Positions 17,526 to 26,900 of a stretch of DNA of 64,000 nt are shown one piece after another. Position 1 is the first letter of the stretch. Every line of letters starts with the position of its first letter. Origin of the DNA: Pleomorphomonas sp. (GTDB lineage: Bacteria; Pseudomonadota; Alphaproteobacteria; Rhizobiales; Pleomorphomonadaceae). The notes beneath the pieces are model-generated. The model ran no database searches. It saw only the letters and a program-made list of their open reading frames with translations, and was not told the origin of the DNA. The stretch spans positions 44,327 to 108,326 of the forward strand of contig JARKNW010000123.1 of the NCBI GenBank assembly GCA_029976075.1, in the 5' to 3' direction. The position numbers and the translations under genes are program-made.

Positions 17526-18227
17526 TTAACCATACCAGATACGAGAACCATCTGCCGCCTCCTCAAAGGTCCAGCCGATGGCCCCCGCATCGAGGGCCGC
17601 CGCGGCACTGTCTGTATCAGTGGTCGCAATCCAGCGTCCCTCAAGCGGGGGCGCCGGAATCGGTACGTCAAGGTCGCAACGGACGAGGAAGCGCAGACCG
17701 CCGAAAACGTGGCGCAATGCCCTCACCGTCATGGCCGATGACAGAAGGTTGTGCAAACTCGGCAGATTGCCAGGCGCCACCGTCGATACGGCAATCCAGC
17801 ACCCCGCCGCTCGAGCCTCCTTGAGCCTTTCAGCGATCAGCAGCTTCTGGAGACCGTTGCCCCGCCATTTCGGAGCAACACTGGTCCCATCGATAGTCGC
17901 CACCGAGGCGCGCTCGGCGACCGTCAGCCCGAAACCGTCGGCAAAACTCTCCTCGTTCGGGGACGGAAATCCCAGCACCCCGTAGGCGATCAAGCGATCC
18001 TCGGCGAAAAGACCGAGAATGCGTCCACAGCGTCCGACATGATCGATGAAGAACCGATCTGTCTCGCGACAAAGGAGATCGGCCGCCACTGCCTCCCGGA
18101 CGTCGTGATGCAGTTCGATCACGGCCGGGACGTCATCGGCGTCGAGCCAGCGCCCCTCAAAGGCAACCGGTTCGCAGGGGGCTGTGTCACGGCGACCCAG
18201 CCTTCCCTCGATTACGGCTGAGTTCAT
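17526..18227 (-). CDS. GNAT-family N-acetyltransferase
   Basis: This 233-residue protein has a GNAT core. The acetyl-CoA binding motif A is GTSVAPKWRGNGLQKLLI (residues about 115-132), followed by a helix and a strand AGCWIAVSTVAPGNLPSL that matches motif B. A C-terminal extension (residues 190-233) may close over the substrate. The target cannot be named: GNATs acetylate amino acids, antibiotics, peptides or proteins. It overlaps the periplasmic binding-protein gene by ATGA and precedes the ParA gene by 40 bases. In this context it could modify, and so inactivate or mature, the peptide product, but nothing in the sequence proves that. Confidence 0.78.
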   Translation of the reverse strand: MNSAVIEGRLGRRDTAPCEPVAFEGRWLDADDVPAVIELHHDVREAVAADLLCRETDRFFIDHVGRCGRILGLFAEDRLIAYGVLGFPSPNEESFADGFGLTVAERASVATIDGTSVAPKWRGNGLQKLLIAERLKEARAAGCWIAVSTVAPGNLPSLHNLLSSAMTVRALRHVFGGLRFLVRCDLDVPIPAPPLEGRWIATTDTDSAAAALDAGAIGWTFEEAADGSRIWYG

Positions 18228-19231
18228 CGGATCACCTCGGCATAGTCGAGCAACTGCAGGGATGGATATTTTTCGAGACGAAGCGCCACCGGCAATCGAA
18301 CGATGTAGGTGAAGCGTTTCAGAGTCTCGATCGGTATTTCCGAAGGGGGAATGCCTTCGACGAGAATCTGCTTGGCCTTGTGGGCAGCAAGCTGGCCGAC
18401 GGCATCATATCGACTGACCAGGCCAATCATCGCGTCGCCTTCGCGAATTTCGAGCTCCGTGGCAGTGAAACACGGTATGCCGGCCGCGATACCGGCGCTG
18501 GTGAGTTGGTCGCGGTTGGCGCCGACGAAGTTGTCCGGGCCGATATAAAGGATATCGGCGCCGTCATGGCCAAGCCCGGCGACGAGTTCCGGGATCGCCG
18601 CCGCATCGGGCTGACCGTCTGCGCCAAGTGGCACTGGCGCTTCGAGCAGGCGAAATCCGGCCTTCGTCGAAAGCGCCCTGAGTTCGTCGACGTTGACAAG
18701 CGAATTTGCCTCAAGCCGATTGTAAACGATGCCAAGGCGAGCCATCGGCAGATAGGCGCGGATAGCGTTGATTTGGGCGGAAAGCGGCGCAATGTGCGAC
18801 ACGCCTGTGAGGTTGAGCCGTGGCGGCCGTCCTTGTGGCGGCTGAAGTCCAGTTGCAAGAGGGGACGATACCATCGTGAACACGACGGGAATGTCGGTAA
18901 CATGATGCGCCGGATCGACCGCATCCCAACGTCCGACCACTCCGAGCGTGACGCCAGTGCCCCAGGTGTAGACCAGATCCGGCCGCGTTCGGCGTATCTC
19001 CTCAAGGACGGCGTCAAGCTTGCCGAGATCGCGGGAGAGATCACGCACCTCAATGTCGGCGGCAACACCCAGCGTGGCGAGTGTCCGGCGGAATCCGACT
19101 TCGACCCCTGTCTCCCCGCGCCAGAGCACCATCAGGATGCGAAACGGGCACTTGTTCTCGGCGCCGGCTGGAGAGCCGGCCAGAAAGCCCGAGACACCGC
19201 AGAGCGCAGCCAGAACGTCTCGCCTGTTCAT
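18224..19231 (-). CDS. ABC_sub_bind (TrpX/PF04392-type) periplasmic protein
   Basis: About 335 residues of a periplasmic-binding-protein fold of the ABC_sub_bind family. The N terminus MNRRDVLAALCGVSGFLAGS is a signal with two arginines, so Sec or Tat export is possible. Family blocks are DLVYTWGTGVTLGVVG, DIPVVFTMVSSPLATGL, LTGVSHIAPLSAQINAIRAY, ILYIGPDNFV and YDAVGQLAAHKAKQIL. Some family members feed ABC importers and others act as ligand-binding partners of membrane sensors. No ABC membrane gene is adjacent, but two membrane proteins with periplasmic sensor-like domains are, so I favour a sensory role. The start at 19231 overlaps the upstream MFS gene (ATGA). Confidence 0.85.
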   Translation of the reverse strand: MNRRDVLAALCGVSGFLAGSPAGAENKCPFRILMVLWRGETGVEVGFRRTLATLGVAADIEVRDLSRDLGKLDAVLEEIRRTRPDLVYTWGTGVTLGVVGRWDAVDPAHHVTDIPVVFTMVSSPLATGLQPPQGRPPRLNLTGVSHIAPLSAQINAIRAYLPMARLGIVYNRLEANSLVNVDELRALSTKAGFRLLEAPVPLGADGQPDAAAIPELVAGLGHDGADILYIGPDNFVGANRDQLTSAGIAAGIPCFTATELEIREGDAMIGLVSRYDAVGQLAAHKAKQILVEGIPPSEIPIETLKRFTYIVRLPVALRLEKYPSLQLLDYAEVIR

Positions 19232-21168
19232 CGCGTTCCCTCGGCGGTGCGACGCACCATCAGGGCAACATAGATGAGGGCACAGGTTGTCGCATAGGCA
19301 CCGAGTATGACAATTGCCCACGTGCTGTCGAAGGCCTTGGCCAGCGGCGCGGCTACCATCGGCCCGAAACCGCCGCCGAAGCGCTCGACGAAGCGTAACA
19401 CCGTCAGCTGTGGGGCATGTCCTTGGCGAACGTCGGCGTCCGAAGCCATGCCGACGACCATGGACACCTGTGCCGAGATCGACATTGCCTGCCCGCAGCC
19501 AAGTGCCAATACCGCAATAAGCGAGGCGATCAGCAGCATACTGTTCGGCAACACCGAAAAAGCAAGGAGTGGCAGCGCCGCCAGGACCGCACCCGCCGCG
19601 ACCACCGCGCCGTGGTTCTGCAATCGATCGGTCAGCCGGCCGAACAGCGGTCCGCCCACCAGCATGACGACGCCGTAGAGCATCACGATACGGCCGACAT
19701 CCGCCTCCCGCCAGCCATTGCCGATCAGCGTCACCGGCAGGAGATAATAGAGGAAGCCAGTCAACAGCACCTTGGCGGGAATGGCTGCAAAGACAAGCTG
19801 CATTGCAAGGCGGCGACTGGCAAAAGCGACGGCAAAATCTCTGAGTTTGATGGCGCGCGGCGCCTCTCCGTCCGACCGGCGCGGAGCGCCCGCCATTAGC
19901 CGCGTGACGATCAAGGCGGCAAGTCCAGCGACCAATGCTGCGAAGACATAAGTCTGTCCCTGCCCGAACCTTTCGGCCAGCACCCCGCCGAAAGCCGGCC
20001 CGCAGATATCGGCGAGCGTGATGCCACCCACCATCATCGCCGTTCCGCTGGCCCGGTTGGTAGACTGGGTATTCTCGATCACGAAGCCCTGACAGGCGAC
20101 GAAGGTTGTGGCGTAACCGGCTGCCGACACTGCCCTCCAGGCGAGCAGTTCCCAGTAACTGCCGGCAAGACCGGTTCCGACCAGACCAGCCGAGGCGATC
20201 AGCGCGCCAAGCGCGTAGAGACGGGTGCGGCCAAGACGAGGGTAAAGAAGGGTGGCAAAGGGCATCACCACGGCAACCACGCTCATGTGAAGCCCGACGA
20301 CGACGCCGGTGGCGAACGTCGGATCAAGGCCCGGGGTTGCGACGGCGAACTCGCCCGCGTAAACCGGCAAGAATGAGCGCCCCAATTCCTCGGCAAAGAC
20401 GAAGAGGAAGGCGAGCAGACGAACCGACGCAAGAGGTGCCCGGCCTCTTTCCCGTGCCTTTGGTTCCGGGCAGCCGGCGAGGCGAATGATACGCTGCTGT
20501 ATCGCTCCAATCGCTCCGTTCAGACGAAATGCGCCCGCTTCGTCACTTCGGCCATTCGCTATGGCACGCAGGGCTGCCGCAAGCGTCTCGGCCGGGCGTA
20601 TCACGTTGAAGACGACGACCAGCAGCATGACTTCGAAGGCGAGGAGCCCCGATACCAGCGCGATCACGCCACCGTCGATGAGGTTGTCGAACAGCGGCTT
20701 GCTCAATGCCTTGCCGTCATGCCCAAGATGGAACGCACCGCTATGAAGTGGCAGCGTCGTCAGGAGATAACCGTCGCGCATCGACTGCTGCGGCGCCAGT
20801 CCTTCGCGCAGCGGTGCGTCCGGAATAGCAGCGAGGCGCTCAATCTGTCCGGGATGGTCTCCCTCTTCGAACAGCGTCCGCCCGCCTGAGGTGATAGCAA
20901 TGAAGACAATATCGTCATCGCTCTTCTTCATCGCCTCGTACAGCTTGTCGACGCCAACCAACTTCTCGATGGGAATGCCGAGCGCAACGGCCGCATCGAC
21001 CTTGCGCTGGGCATCTGTCGCTTCGGCGAGCGCCGTCCGTGCCAACTCGGGAAAGAGCAGCCGGTCGCTGCCCGCCAAGGTGAGCCAGGAGACGCCGGCA
21101 AGGGCAAGAAGCAGCGCAATTGCCGCGACAGCCAGACCCTGCACCATCGGGTCATGAAGGCGCTTCAT
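19228..21168 (-). CDS. MFS permease fused to an N-terminal periplasmic sensor domain
   Basis: A 646-residue fusion. Residues 10-32 form a first membrane helix, about 33-165 a periplasmic domain (with DIVFIAITSGGRTLFEEGDH), about 168-190 a second helix, and 190-235 a HAMP-like linker (FNVIRPAETLAAALRAIANG). From about 245 on there is a full 12-helix major facilitator domain: a family loop LLYPRLGRTRLYALGA, an internal GTAMMVGGITLADICGPAFG, and RLTDRLQNHGAVVAAG. The sensor part resembles Cache/HAMP sensors of chemoreceptors and kinases, here placed before a transporter. It overlaps both neighbours by ATGA. Its periplasmic domain resembles that of the next gene. A transporter or receptor gated by an extracytoplasmic ligand is a reasonable inference. 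Confidence 0.85.
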   Translation of the reverse strand: MKRLHDPMVQGLAVAAIALLLALAGVSWLTLAGSDRLLFPELARTALAEATDAQRKVDAAVALGIPIEKLVGVDKLYEAMKKSDDDIVFIAITSGGRTLFEEGDHPGQIERLAAIPDAPLREGLAPQQSMRDGYLLTTLPLHSGAFHLGHDGKALSKPLFDNLIDGGVIALVSGLLAFEVMLLVVVFNVIRPAETLAAALRAIANGRSDEAGAFRLNGAIGAIQQRIIRLAGCPEPKARERGRAPLASVRLLAFLFVFAEELGRSFLPVYAGEFAVATPGLDPTFATGVVVGLHMSVVAVVMPFATLLYPRLGRTRLYALGALIASAGLVGTGLAGSYWELLAWRAVSAAGYATTFVACQGFVIENTQSTNRASGTAMMVGGITLADICGPAFGGVLAERFGQGQTYVFAALVAGLAALIVTRLMAGAPRRSDGEAPRAIKLRDFAVAFASRRLAMQLVFAAIPAKVLLTGFLYYLLPVTLIGNGWREADVGRIVMLYGVVMLVGGPLFGRLTDRLQNHGAVVAAGAVLAALPLLAFSVLPNSMLLIASLIAVLALGCGQAMSISAQVSMVVGMASDADVRQGHAPQLTVLRFVERFGGGFGPMVAAPLAKAFDSTWAIVILGAYATTCALIYVALMVRRTAEGTR

Positions 21169-21941
21169 GACAAGTCCGCTCCCCCGGCACGCTGCCTAAC
21201 CATTCGAACGAGTTCGGGACGAGCCGCAGCATAAGCCGCGCCAAGCTCGCTCTCCCAAGGCCGGCCGACGTCATAGTCAAGGATAAACGCGGCTTCCTGC
21301 CCCTTCTCCTCATGGCCAAGTCCATCGATATCGGCGTCGATATTAGTGATGATCTGTCGCCGGCGGCTGAACAGTACCGCAGCGACGATCATCACCAGCG
21401 TTGTTGCTAGCCCAGCAATACCGCCAAGGGCGGCATATCTTTCGCCCACCGCAGTCATTGCCTGCTGCAGTGCCCCGGTGTCGCGGGATACGATTACGCT
21501 GGCGGCGCAACTGCCCATGGCATCCGAGACGCGCTGTCCCACCGCCAGCCGCCCAGCATCGACGGTGGCCCATGATGGCCGGCTGACACGGCCAACAAGC
21601 GCCAGACTATCGCCCTGCTTTTCCCCCTCGTTGAAGAGAATCCGCCCATCACAGCTTACGACGGCTATCTCGGTGATATCGCCGTGCTCAGCCAACTGCT
21701 GGCGCAGGACGCCGGGAACCGTCTCCTGGGATTCAACGGATAGCCCGAGATCGAGACCGGCCTGGAGAACGCGAGCGACCTCGCCTGCCGTCAACTGCAG
21801 ACGCTGTACGGCGAGAGAGCGATAGGTTTCCTCGAAGCGAAAAAAACTAAGGACGCAGGCAAGTCCGATCGCGGCCAGCGACACGGCAACCATTGCGATC
21901 CCGACCCTGATGGCGAGACCGATGGTTGCGTGACGATACAT
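21165..21941 (-). CDS. Membrane-anchored periplasmic sensor-like protein
   Basis: This 258-residue protein has one membrane helix at residues about 8-30, a periplasmic domain to about residue 160, a second helix at about 165-190 and a short cytoplasmic tail. The periplasmic part contains DITEIAVVSCDGRILFNEGE, which matches the equivalent DIVFIAITSGGRTLFEEGD of the following MFS fusion, so the two sensor domains look paralogous. No kinase, cyclase or methyl-accepting output domain is present; the tail after the second helix is only about 65 residues. It is the first gene of the six-gene operon. ATG 21941 is chosen over an upstream TTG at 21953. A co-receptor role with the MFS fusion and the binding protein is inference. 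Confidence 0.72.
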   Translation of the reverse strand: MYRHATIGLAIRVGIAMVAVSLAAIGLACVLSFFRFEETYRSLAVQRLQLTAGEVARVLQAGLDLGLSVESQETVPGVLRQQLAEHGDITEIAVVSCDGRILFNEGEKQGDSLALVGRVSRPSWATVDAGRLAVGQRVSDAMGSCAASVIVSRDTGALQQAMTAVGERYAALGGIAGLATTLVMIVAAVLFSRRRQIITNIDADIDGLGHEEKGQEAAFILDYDVGRPWESELGAAYAAARPELVRMVRQRAGGADLS

Positions 21942-22098
21942 GGTGATACTCAATGTTCAATTTGTCACATCGTCGCCGACGCCGCCTGTGTCGTCAACAG
22001 AAATCGAATTGACGGCACAGAGCCGCATTCGTATCGTAATTGTTGAAGGAACCTAGGATGCTGCGGCACCCCTCATTCGAGGCCTTCGGGGGCGGACC

Positions 22099-22275
22099 AT
22101 GATGATCATTCTCTTTTTTCTGTATCTGGTCGCCTGCGCAATCACGGGATTTATGGGACGGAATACCGTTTTCGGCTTCGTCGGGCATTTCATGCTGTCG
22201 ATTGCCATTACGCCCTTCGTCGATTTCCTGATTCTTGCGGTCAGCCGGCCGCGGCAGCGCCCACTGCGCGGATGA
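22099..22275 (+). CDS. Small 58-residue membrane protein
   Basis: A short frame of 58 codons begins MMIILFFLYLVACAITGFMG, has a second hydrophobic stretch (FMLSIAITPFVDFLILAV) and ends with a basic tail (SRPRQRPLRG). Two membrane helices with a positively charged C terminus inside make it a credible small membrane protein. It ends 52 bases before the SPFH gene and runs in the same direction, so the two are probably co-transcribed and may form a complex. The ribosome-binding site is weak (a G-rich GGGGGCGG); the second ATG at 22102 is an equally good start. I recognise no family. Confidence 0.6.
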   Translation: MMIILFFLYLVACAITGFMGRNTVFGFVGHFMLSIAITPFVDFLILAVSRPRQRPLRG

Positions 22276-22327
22276 CGACCGATAGGCAATCGAGAGACCG
22301 GGCACGGCGGCAGACAGGCGGAGCGAG

Positions 22328-23632
22328 ATGGTTGACACGACCTTGACACAGGGGGAGCCGGCTTCGGCCGCTTCCGGACGTGGCAAGGTGCCGCGGGTTT
22401 GGCGGAGGTTCTTCCATTTCCTATACTGGCACTCGGTCAGCGTCTACGCGCTAGCGCTCGGCTTCATGTTGCTCGTTCTGGTACTGGCGCCGAGGATCTT
22501 CATCAATGTTCCCGCCGGTCACGTAGGCGTACTTTGGCTGCGCCTTTTCGGTGGCACCATGACGTCGTCCTATCTTGACGAAGGCATGCACGTCATCTTC
22601 CCATGGGACGAAGTCATCATCTACGATGCCCGCCTGCAGAACAGGGCGCGCATCTACGACACCATCTCGTCCAACGGCCTCGGCATGCAGGTCGAGATCG
22701 CCATTCGCTATCGCATCAATCGTGATACGGTCGGCTTTCTCCACCAGATGGTCGGACCGGATTACGACGAAGTGCTCGTCTATCCCGAGATCGGCGCCCA
22801 TGCTCGTGAACTTATAGCCCGCTACACTCCGGAGCAGCTCTATTCGGAGACTCGCGCCTTCATTCAGGCACAACTCCTCGAACGGATGGTGACCCAGCTT
22901 GGTGCTTCGCTCGGCAATCAAAGCGTCCGCGGTCGTCTCGTTGATGTCGAGGACGTTCTGATCCGTTCGGTCAACCTGCCGCCGAGAATCCAGAGTGCCA
23001 TCGAGCGCAAGGCCGAACAGTATCAGGCCTCTCTGGAATACGACTTCCGCCTGCAACGCGAGCAGAAAGAGCGCGAACGCAAGAAGATCGAAGCCGAGGG
23101 TATCCGAGATTTCCAGGACACCGTGGCGAAGACAATCACGCCTGAATATCTGCGTCTGCGTGGCATCGAGGCCACCATGAGCCTCGCGACCTCGCAAAAT
23201 TCGAAGATCATCGTCATCGGTGGCAAGGACGGTCTGCCGCTCATTCTCAACACCGGCGACAGCAGCCTTGGCGAACAGCGCGCTGCCACAAGTGATAGCG
23301 CCCTGGCCCCAGCCCCGCAGAACGCGCGGATGAATGAAATCCCCTCGCTCAATGCCATGGCGCCGCTCAGCCTGCCTGCGCCATCGGCGAGCACCGGCCC
23401 CGCCGCAACGATCGCCCGCCCCATCGCTGAGGCGCCGACGGGACCGGCACCGGTCGCCGACTTCAATCCGGGTTTGCCGCGCGGCGACGCCAACGCAGCC
23501 GCACCAAGAGATTCGATCCCGACCAAGGTCGACAATGATCCCAGTCCGACCACGATCGAACCGTCTTCGCCCGACGTGACGGAACAGGCTCGCCCGAATA
23601 CCGCCCAAACCCGCCCCGTCCCCCCGCAGTGA
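22328..23632 (+). CDS. SPFH/Band 7 (prohibitin-like) membrane protein
   Basis: A 434-residue SPFH-domain protein. It has a short cytoplasmic start, one membrane helix at about 38-58 (VYALALGFMLLVLVLAPRIF), and an SPFH domain at about 58-250 (INVPAGHVGVLWLRLFGGTM, IFPWDEVIIYDARLQNR, VDVEDVLIRSVNLPPRIQSA). A charged coiled coil follows (QREQKERERKKIEAEG), then a Pro/Ala-rich, probably disordered tail from about 310 to the end. SPFH proteins form large membrane rings that organise microdomains and regulate proteases or secretion. It lies between the sensor/ParA operon, which is divergent from it, and the synthetase genes. Membrane organisation for the exporters or synthetases is an attractive but unproven role. 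Confidence 0.9.
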   Translation: MVDTTLTQGEPASAASGRGKVPRVWRRFFHFLYWHSVSVYALALGFMLLVLVLAPRIFINVPAGHVGVLWLRLFGGTMTSSYLDEGMHVIFPWDEVIIYDARLQNRARIYDTISSNGLGMQVEIAIRYRINRDTVGFLHQMVGPDYDEVLVYPEIGAHARELIARYTPEQLYSETRAFIQAQLLERMVTQLGASLGNQSVRGRLVDVEDVLIRSVNLPPRIQSAIERKAEQYQASLEYDFRLQREQKERERKKIEAEGIRDFQDTVAKTITPEYLRLRGIEATMSLATSQNSKIIVIGGKDGLPLILNTGDSSLGEQRAATSDSALAPAPQNARMNEIPSLNAMAPLSLPAPSASTGPAATIARPIAEAPTGPAPVADFNPGLPRGDANAAAPRDSIPTKVDNDPSPTTIEPSSPDVTEQARPNTAQTRPVPPQ

Positions 23633-23956
23633 CGAGCGATGTTCGGGAATCGAGATTGCGGCAGGCTCTAATTCGCAAGGGCCTGTGTTGATATCTCATG
23701 CCAGCGGGGCGATCCGGACGTTTCAGTTTTCCCTTCTGACTAAGCACTTGATTGTAGAACACACCAAACGAGATGAGGGAAACCAGACCGCCGATGGGTT
23801 CCGTTGGTTGAAAGCTGAAGGCGAGTCTGTCAGGCTCTTGCTTCACAAGAATAGTTTCGAGGGTCCGAAATACTTGAATGCTAGTCATTCCCAATAAAGT
23901 TTGGCAGATCGGACTGAAGTCGTTTTTTTAAGTAATACCCATTATAGGAGGCAGCG
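23633..23956 (+). promoter_or_regulatory. Leader region of the NRPS-PKS operon
   Basis: These 324 bases hold no convincing gene and are visibly more AT-rich than the flanking coding sequence. The last bases carry a near-perfect ribosome-binding site, AGGAGG at 23946-23951, five bases before the GTG start of the first synthetase, after an AT-rich stretch. The promoter of the large operon (23957-52202) must lie here if it is not co-transcribed with the SPFH gene. I could not assign -35 and -10 boxes with confidence, and I see no riboswitch or strong terminator. Confidence 0.45.
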
Positions 23957-26900
23957 GTGGGCGCGGCGGGGGAGTTCAATCCAACGCAGGAGGACGGCGC
24001 AAGCATCCTCGGCGATCTTGCCACGCGTTCGCTGCTGGACGTCGTCGCCGAGACGGCATCCAGGCGTCCGGACCACATCGCCGTTATTGACCGGAGTGGT
24101 ACCCGCAAGACCTCATATCATGATCTGATGCGGCACGTCGGCCGCTGGGCCGGACGCCTCGCCTCCGAGGGCGTGGCTGCGGGAACCCCGGTCGGCCTCA
24201 CGGCCGATGCCAATCTCGACGCGCCGCTTGGCTTCCTGGCGATTCTGGCGGCAGGTGGCGTTGTCGTCCCCCTTGATCCGGCGCTTCCCGCCACACGCCG
24301 GGCCGACATGGCCGCTACGATCGGTTGTCGGATTGTCCTTTCGGCGAACGGACCGTCCGTTTTTGGCGCGGACATCGATCCAGGCGACTGGAGCCAGCCT
24401 TCGGTGGACCATGCCCCGGAGCGGCCCGCCGTCATCTACCATACCTCTGGCTCCACCGGCCTGCCGAAACCAGTAGCCCTGTCGCATGCCGCGCTGTCGG
24501 CTCGCATGCTGTCGATGGCCGAGTGGTTCGGCGTCGAAGAGAGCGACGTTGTAGTCGCTGGATCGAGCATGGCGTTCGATCCATTCCTTCAGCAACTGTT
24601 CTTCCCGCTGACGGTCGGCGGCACTATGTGGATTCCCGAGCGCCTGTCGCTGCTTGACCCGGTCCGGTTCTGGCGAGAGGCGGCCGCTGTCGGTGCGACT
24701 CATCTCAACGTCGTGCCGTCACAGTTTCGCCCGTTGCTGCATGGACTGACGACCGGCCCGACACCGCCGCTGCGCCGGATCGTCATGGGTGGCGAACGCA
24801 TGCCCGTGGATTTTCCAGAGCATGTCGCCGAGAAGCTCGGCTCCTGCGCCTTGTTCAACATGTATGGTCCGACCGAGGCCACGGTCGATGCTACCGGTGG
24901 GCGCGTGGAACTCGGCGATGCTGACGGCGAGATTCCAATCGGTCGCCCCCTGCCCGGTTGCCGCCTGCGCATTCTTGACCAAAACCTTGCGCGTGTTCCG
25001 GCCGGTGAGACCGGCGAGTTGTTCATCGGCGGCGCGGGTCTCGCACTCGGCTATGTCGGCATGCCCGAGGCAACGGCGGAGCGCTTTATCCGCGATCCGT
25101 TCGGCGGGCCTGAGGACCGTCTTTACCGGACGGGAGATCTGGCTCGCCTGCGCCCCGACGGACAGATCGGTTTTGTCGGCCGCAGTGATGATCAGGTCAA
25201 GATTCGGGGACGACGCCTCGAAGTCGGCGAAGTCGAAGCGGCGATCGACTGTTTTCCCGGTGTCGTCGCCTCGGCGGTCAAGGTTTGGGACAAGGCGCCG
25301 GGTGGCCCGGCGCTTGTCGCTCACATCGTCGGTCTAGATCGGTCTGCCGAAAGTGCACTTCGCGAGCATCTCTCGACCCGGCTCGTCGATGCCGCCGTTC
25401 CCGCCCGCTTCATGTTTGTTGCAGGCCTGCCGCTCATGACCTCGGGCAAGGTGGACCGGAGGGCGCTGCCCGATCCGGAAGCCCAGACTGCGCCAGTCGC
25501 ACCTCGCGTCGATGCACCGGCGCTCGAGCGACAGATCGCGGCGGTTTGGGCCAATCTCCTTCGCCGCGACAACCTCGACGTCGATGCCAACCTGTTCGAG
25601 ATGGGCGTCCACTCGCTGATGATCCCGGAGGCGCTTGAAGCGATTCGCGTCGCCACCGGTCTGCGACCTGAAGCGGCCGACCTCTTCGCCCATCCGAGCA
25701 TCGCTGCGCTTGCGCGGGCACTGTCCGGAGAGGCACCGGTCGAACCCAGGAAACGCAGCCGCGCGAGTGCTTCGGGGCCGATCGCCATTATCGGCACCGC
25801 CGCCCGCATTCCCGGTGCCGATGGGCTTGATGGAGTCGAGGCGCTGGTGTTTTCCGGCGCCGTCGCCGTGCGTCGCCACAACCAGCAGACCCTTGCCGAA
25901 ATGGGGGCTCCATCCGAACTTGTCGATCACCCAGACTTCGTGCCCGTTCATGGTACGATCGAGGGCGTGGATCTTTTCGATCCGCTGCCCTTTGCCTTCA
26001 GCGCCGGTGAGGCGGCGGAGGTCGACCCGCAGCAGAGACTGCTTCTCGAACTCTCGGCGCTTGCGCTCGATGACGCGGCCTGCAACGCCGCCGAGGACGG
26101 ACCGGTCGGCGTTTTCGTCGGCACGGGCTTCAACAGCTACCTCATTGACAACCTGCGTGAGCGACTGGGGTTTGCCGGTAGCTTCGAGCGGTATTCGGTG
26201 GTGGTTGCCGCCGATCGGGATTTCGCAGCCACCCGTGTCGCCTACAAGCTGGGACTGACAGGACCGGCCATGACCGTCGCTTCGGCCTGCTCGACCGCGC
26301 TATCGGCCGTTGCGGCTGCCGTTGACTCGCTGCGAGCGGGCCGCTGCCGTGTCGCACTGGCGGGCGCAGCTTCGCTTGGCATGTTCTCGCCTTTTGGACA
26401 CATCGCATCGGACGGCGGCATCGCATCTCGCTCCGGCGTCTGTCGTCCCTTCGATACCGATGCAGATGGTCTCACGGCTGGGGCGGGTTCCGGGGTGTTC
26501 GTTCTGAAGCGCCTCGAAGACGCCGAGGCCGATGGCGACCGGGTGCTCGGCGTCATTCTCGGTATCGGCGTAGCCAATGACGGTGGACAGAAGGCGGCTT
26601 TTGCAGCGCCGACCATTGATGGGCAAGCCGCCGCGATTAGGCAGGCGCTTGAAGATGCCAACGTAAGCCCGACCGATATCGGTTTTGTAGAGGCACATGG
26701 CACCGCAACGGCAATCGGCGACGTGATCGAGGTGGCAGCCCTCAACAGAGTCTTCGCCGGGCTTCAGCCTGAAAGTATCGTGCTGGGCTCGGTCAAGGGC
26801 GCCGTCGGCCATCTCGATGCGGCGGCCGGAGCCGCGGGACTCCTAACTGCGCTTGCCGCAATCCGGCGCGGCGAAATTCCACCGACGGTGGGGTTTTCCG

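Noticed and set aside
23685..23897. 70-codon open frame before the first synthetase
   Set aside because: No family resemblance, no ribosome-binding site; more likely part of the leader region.
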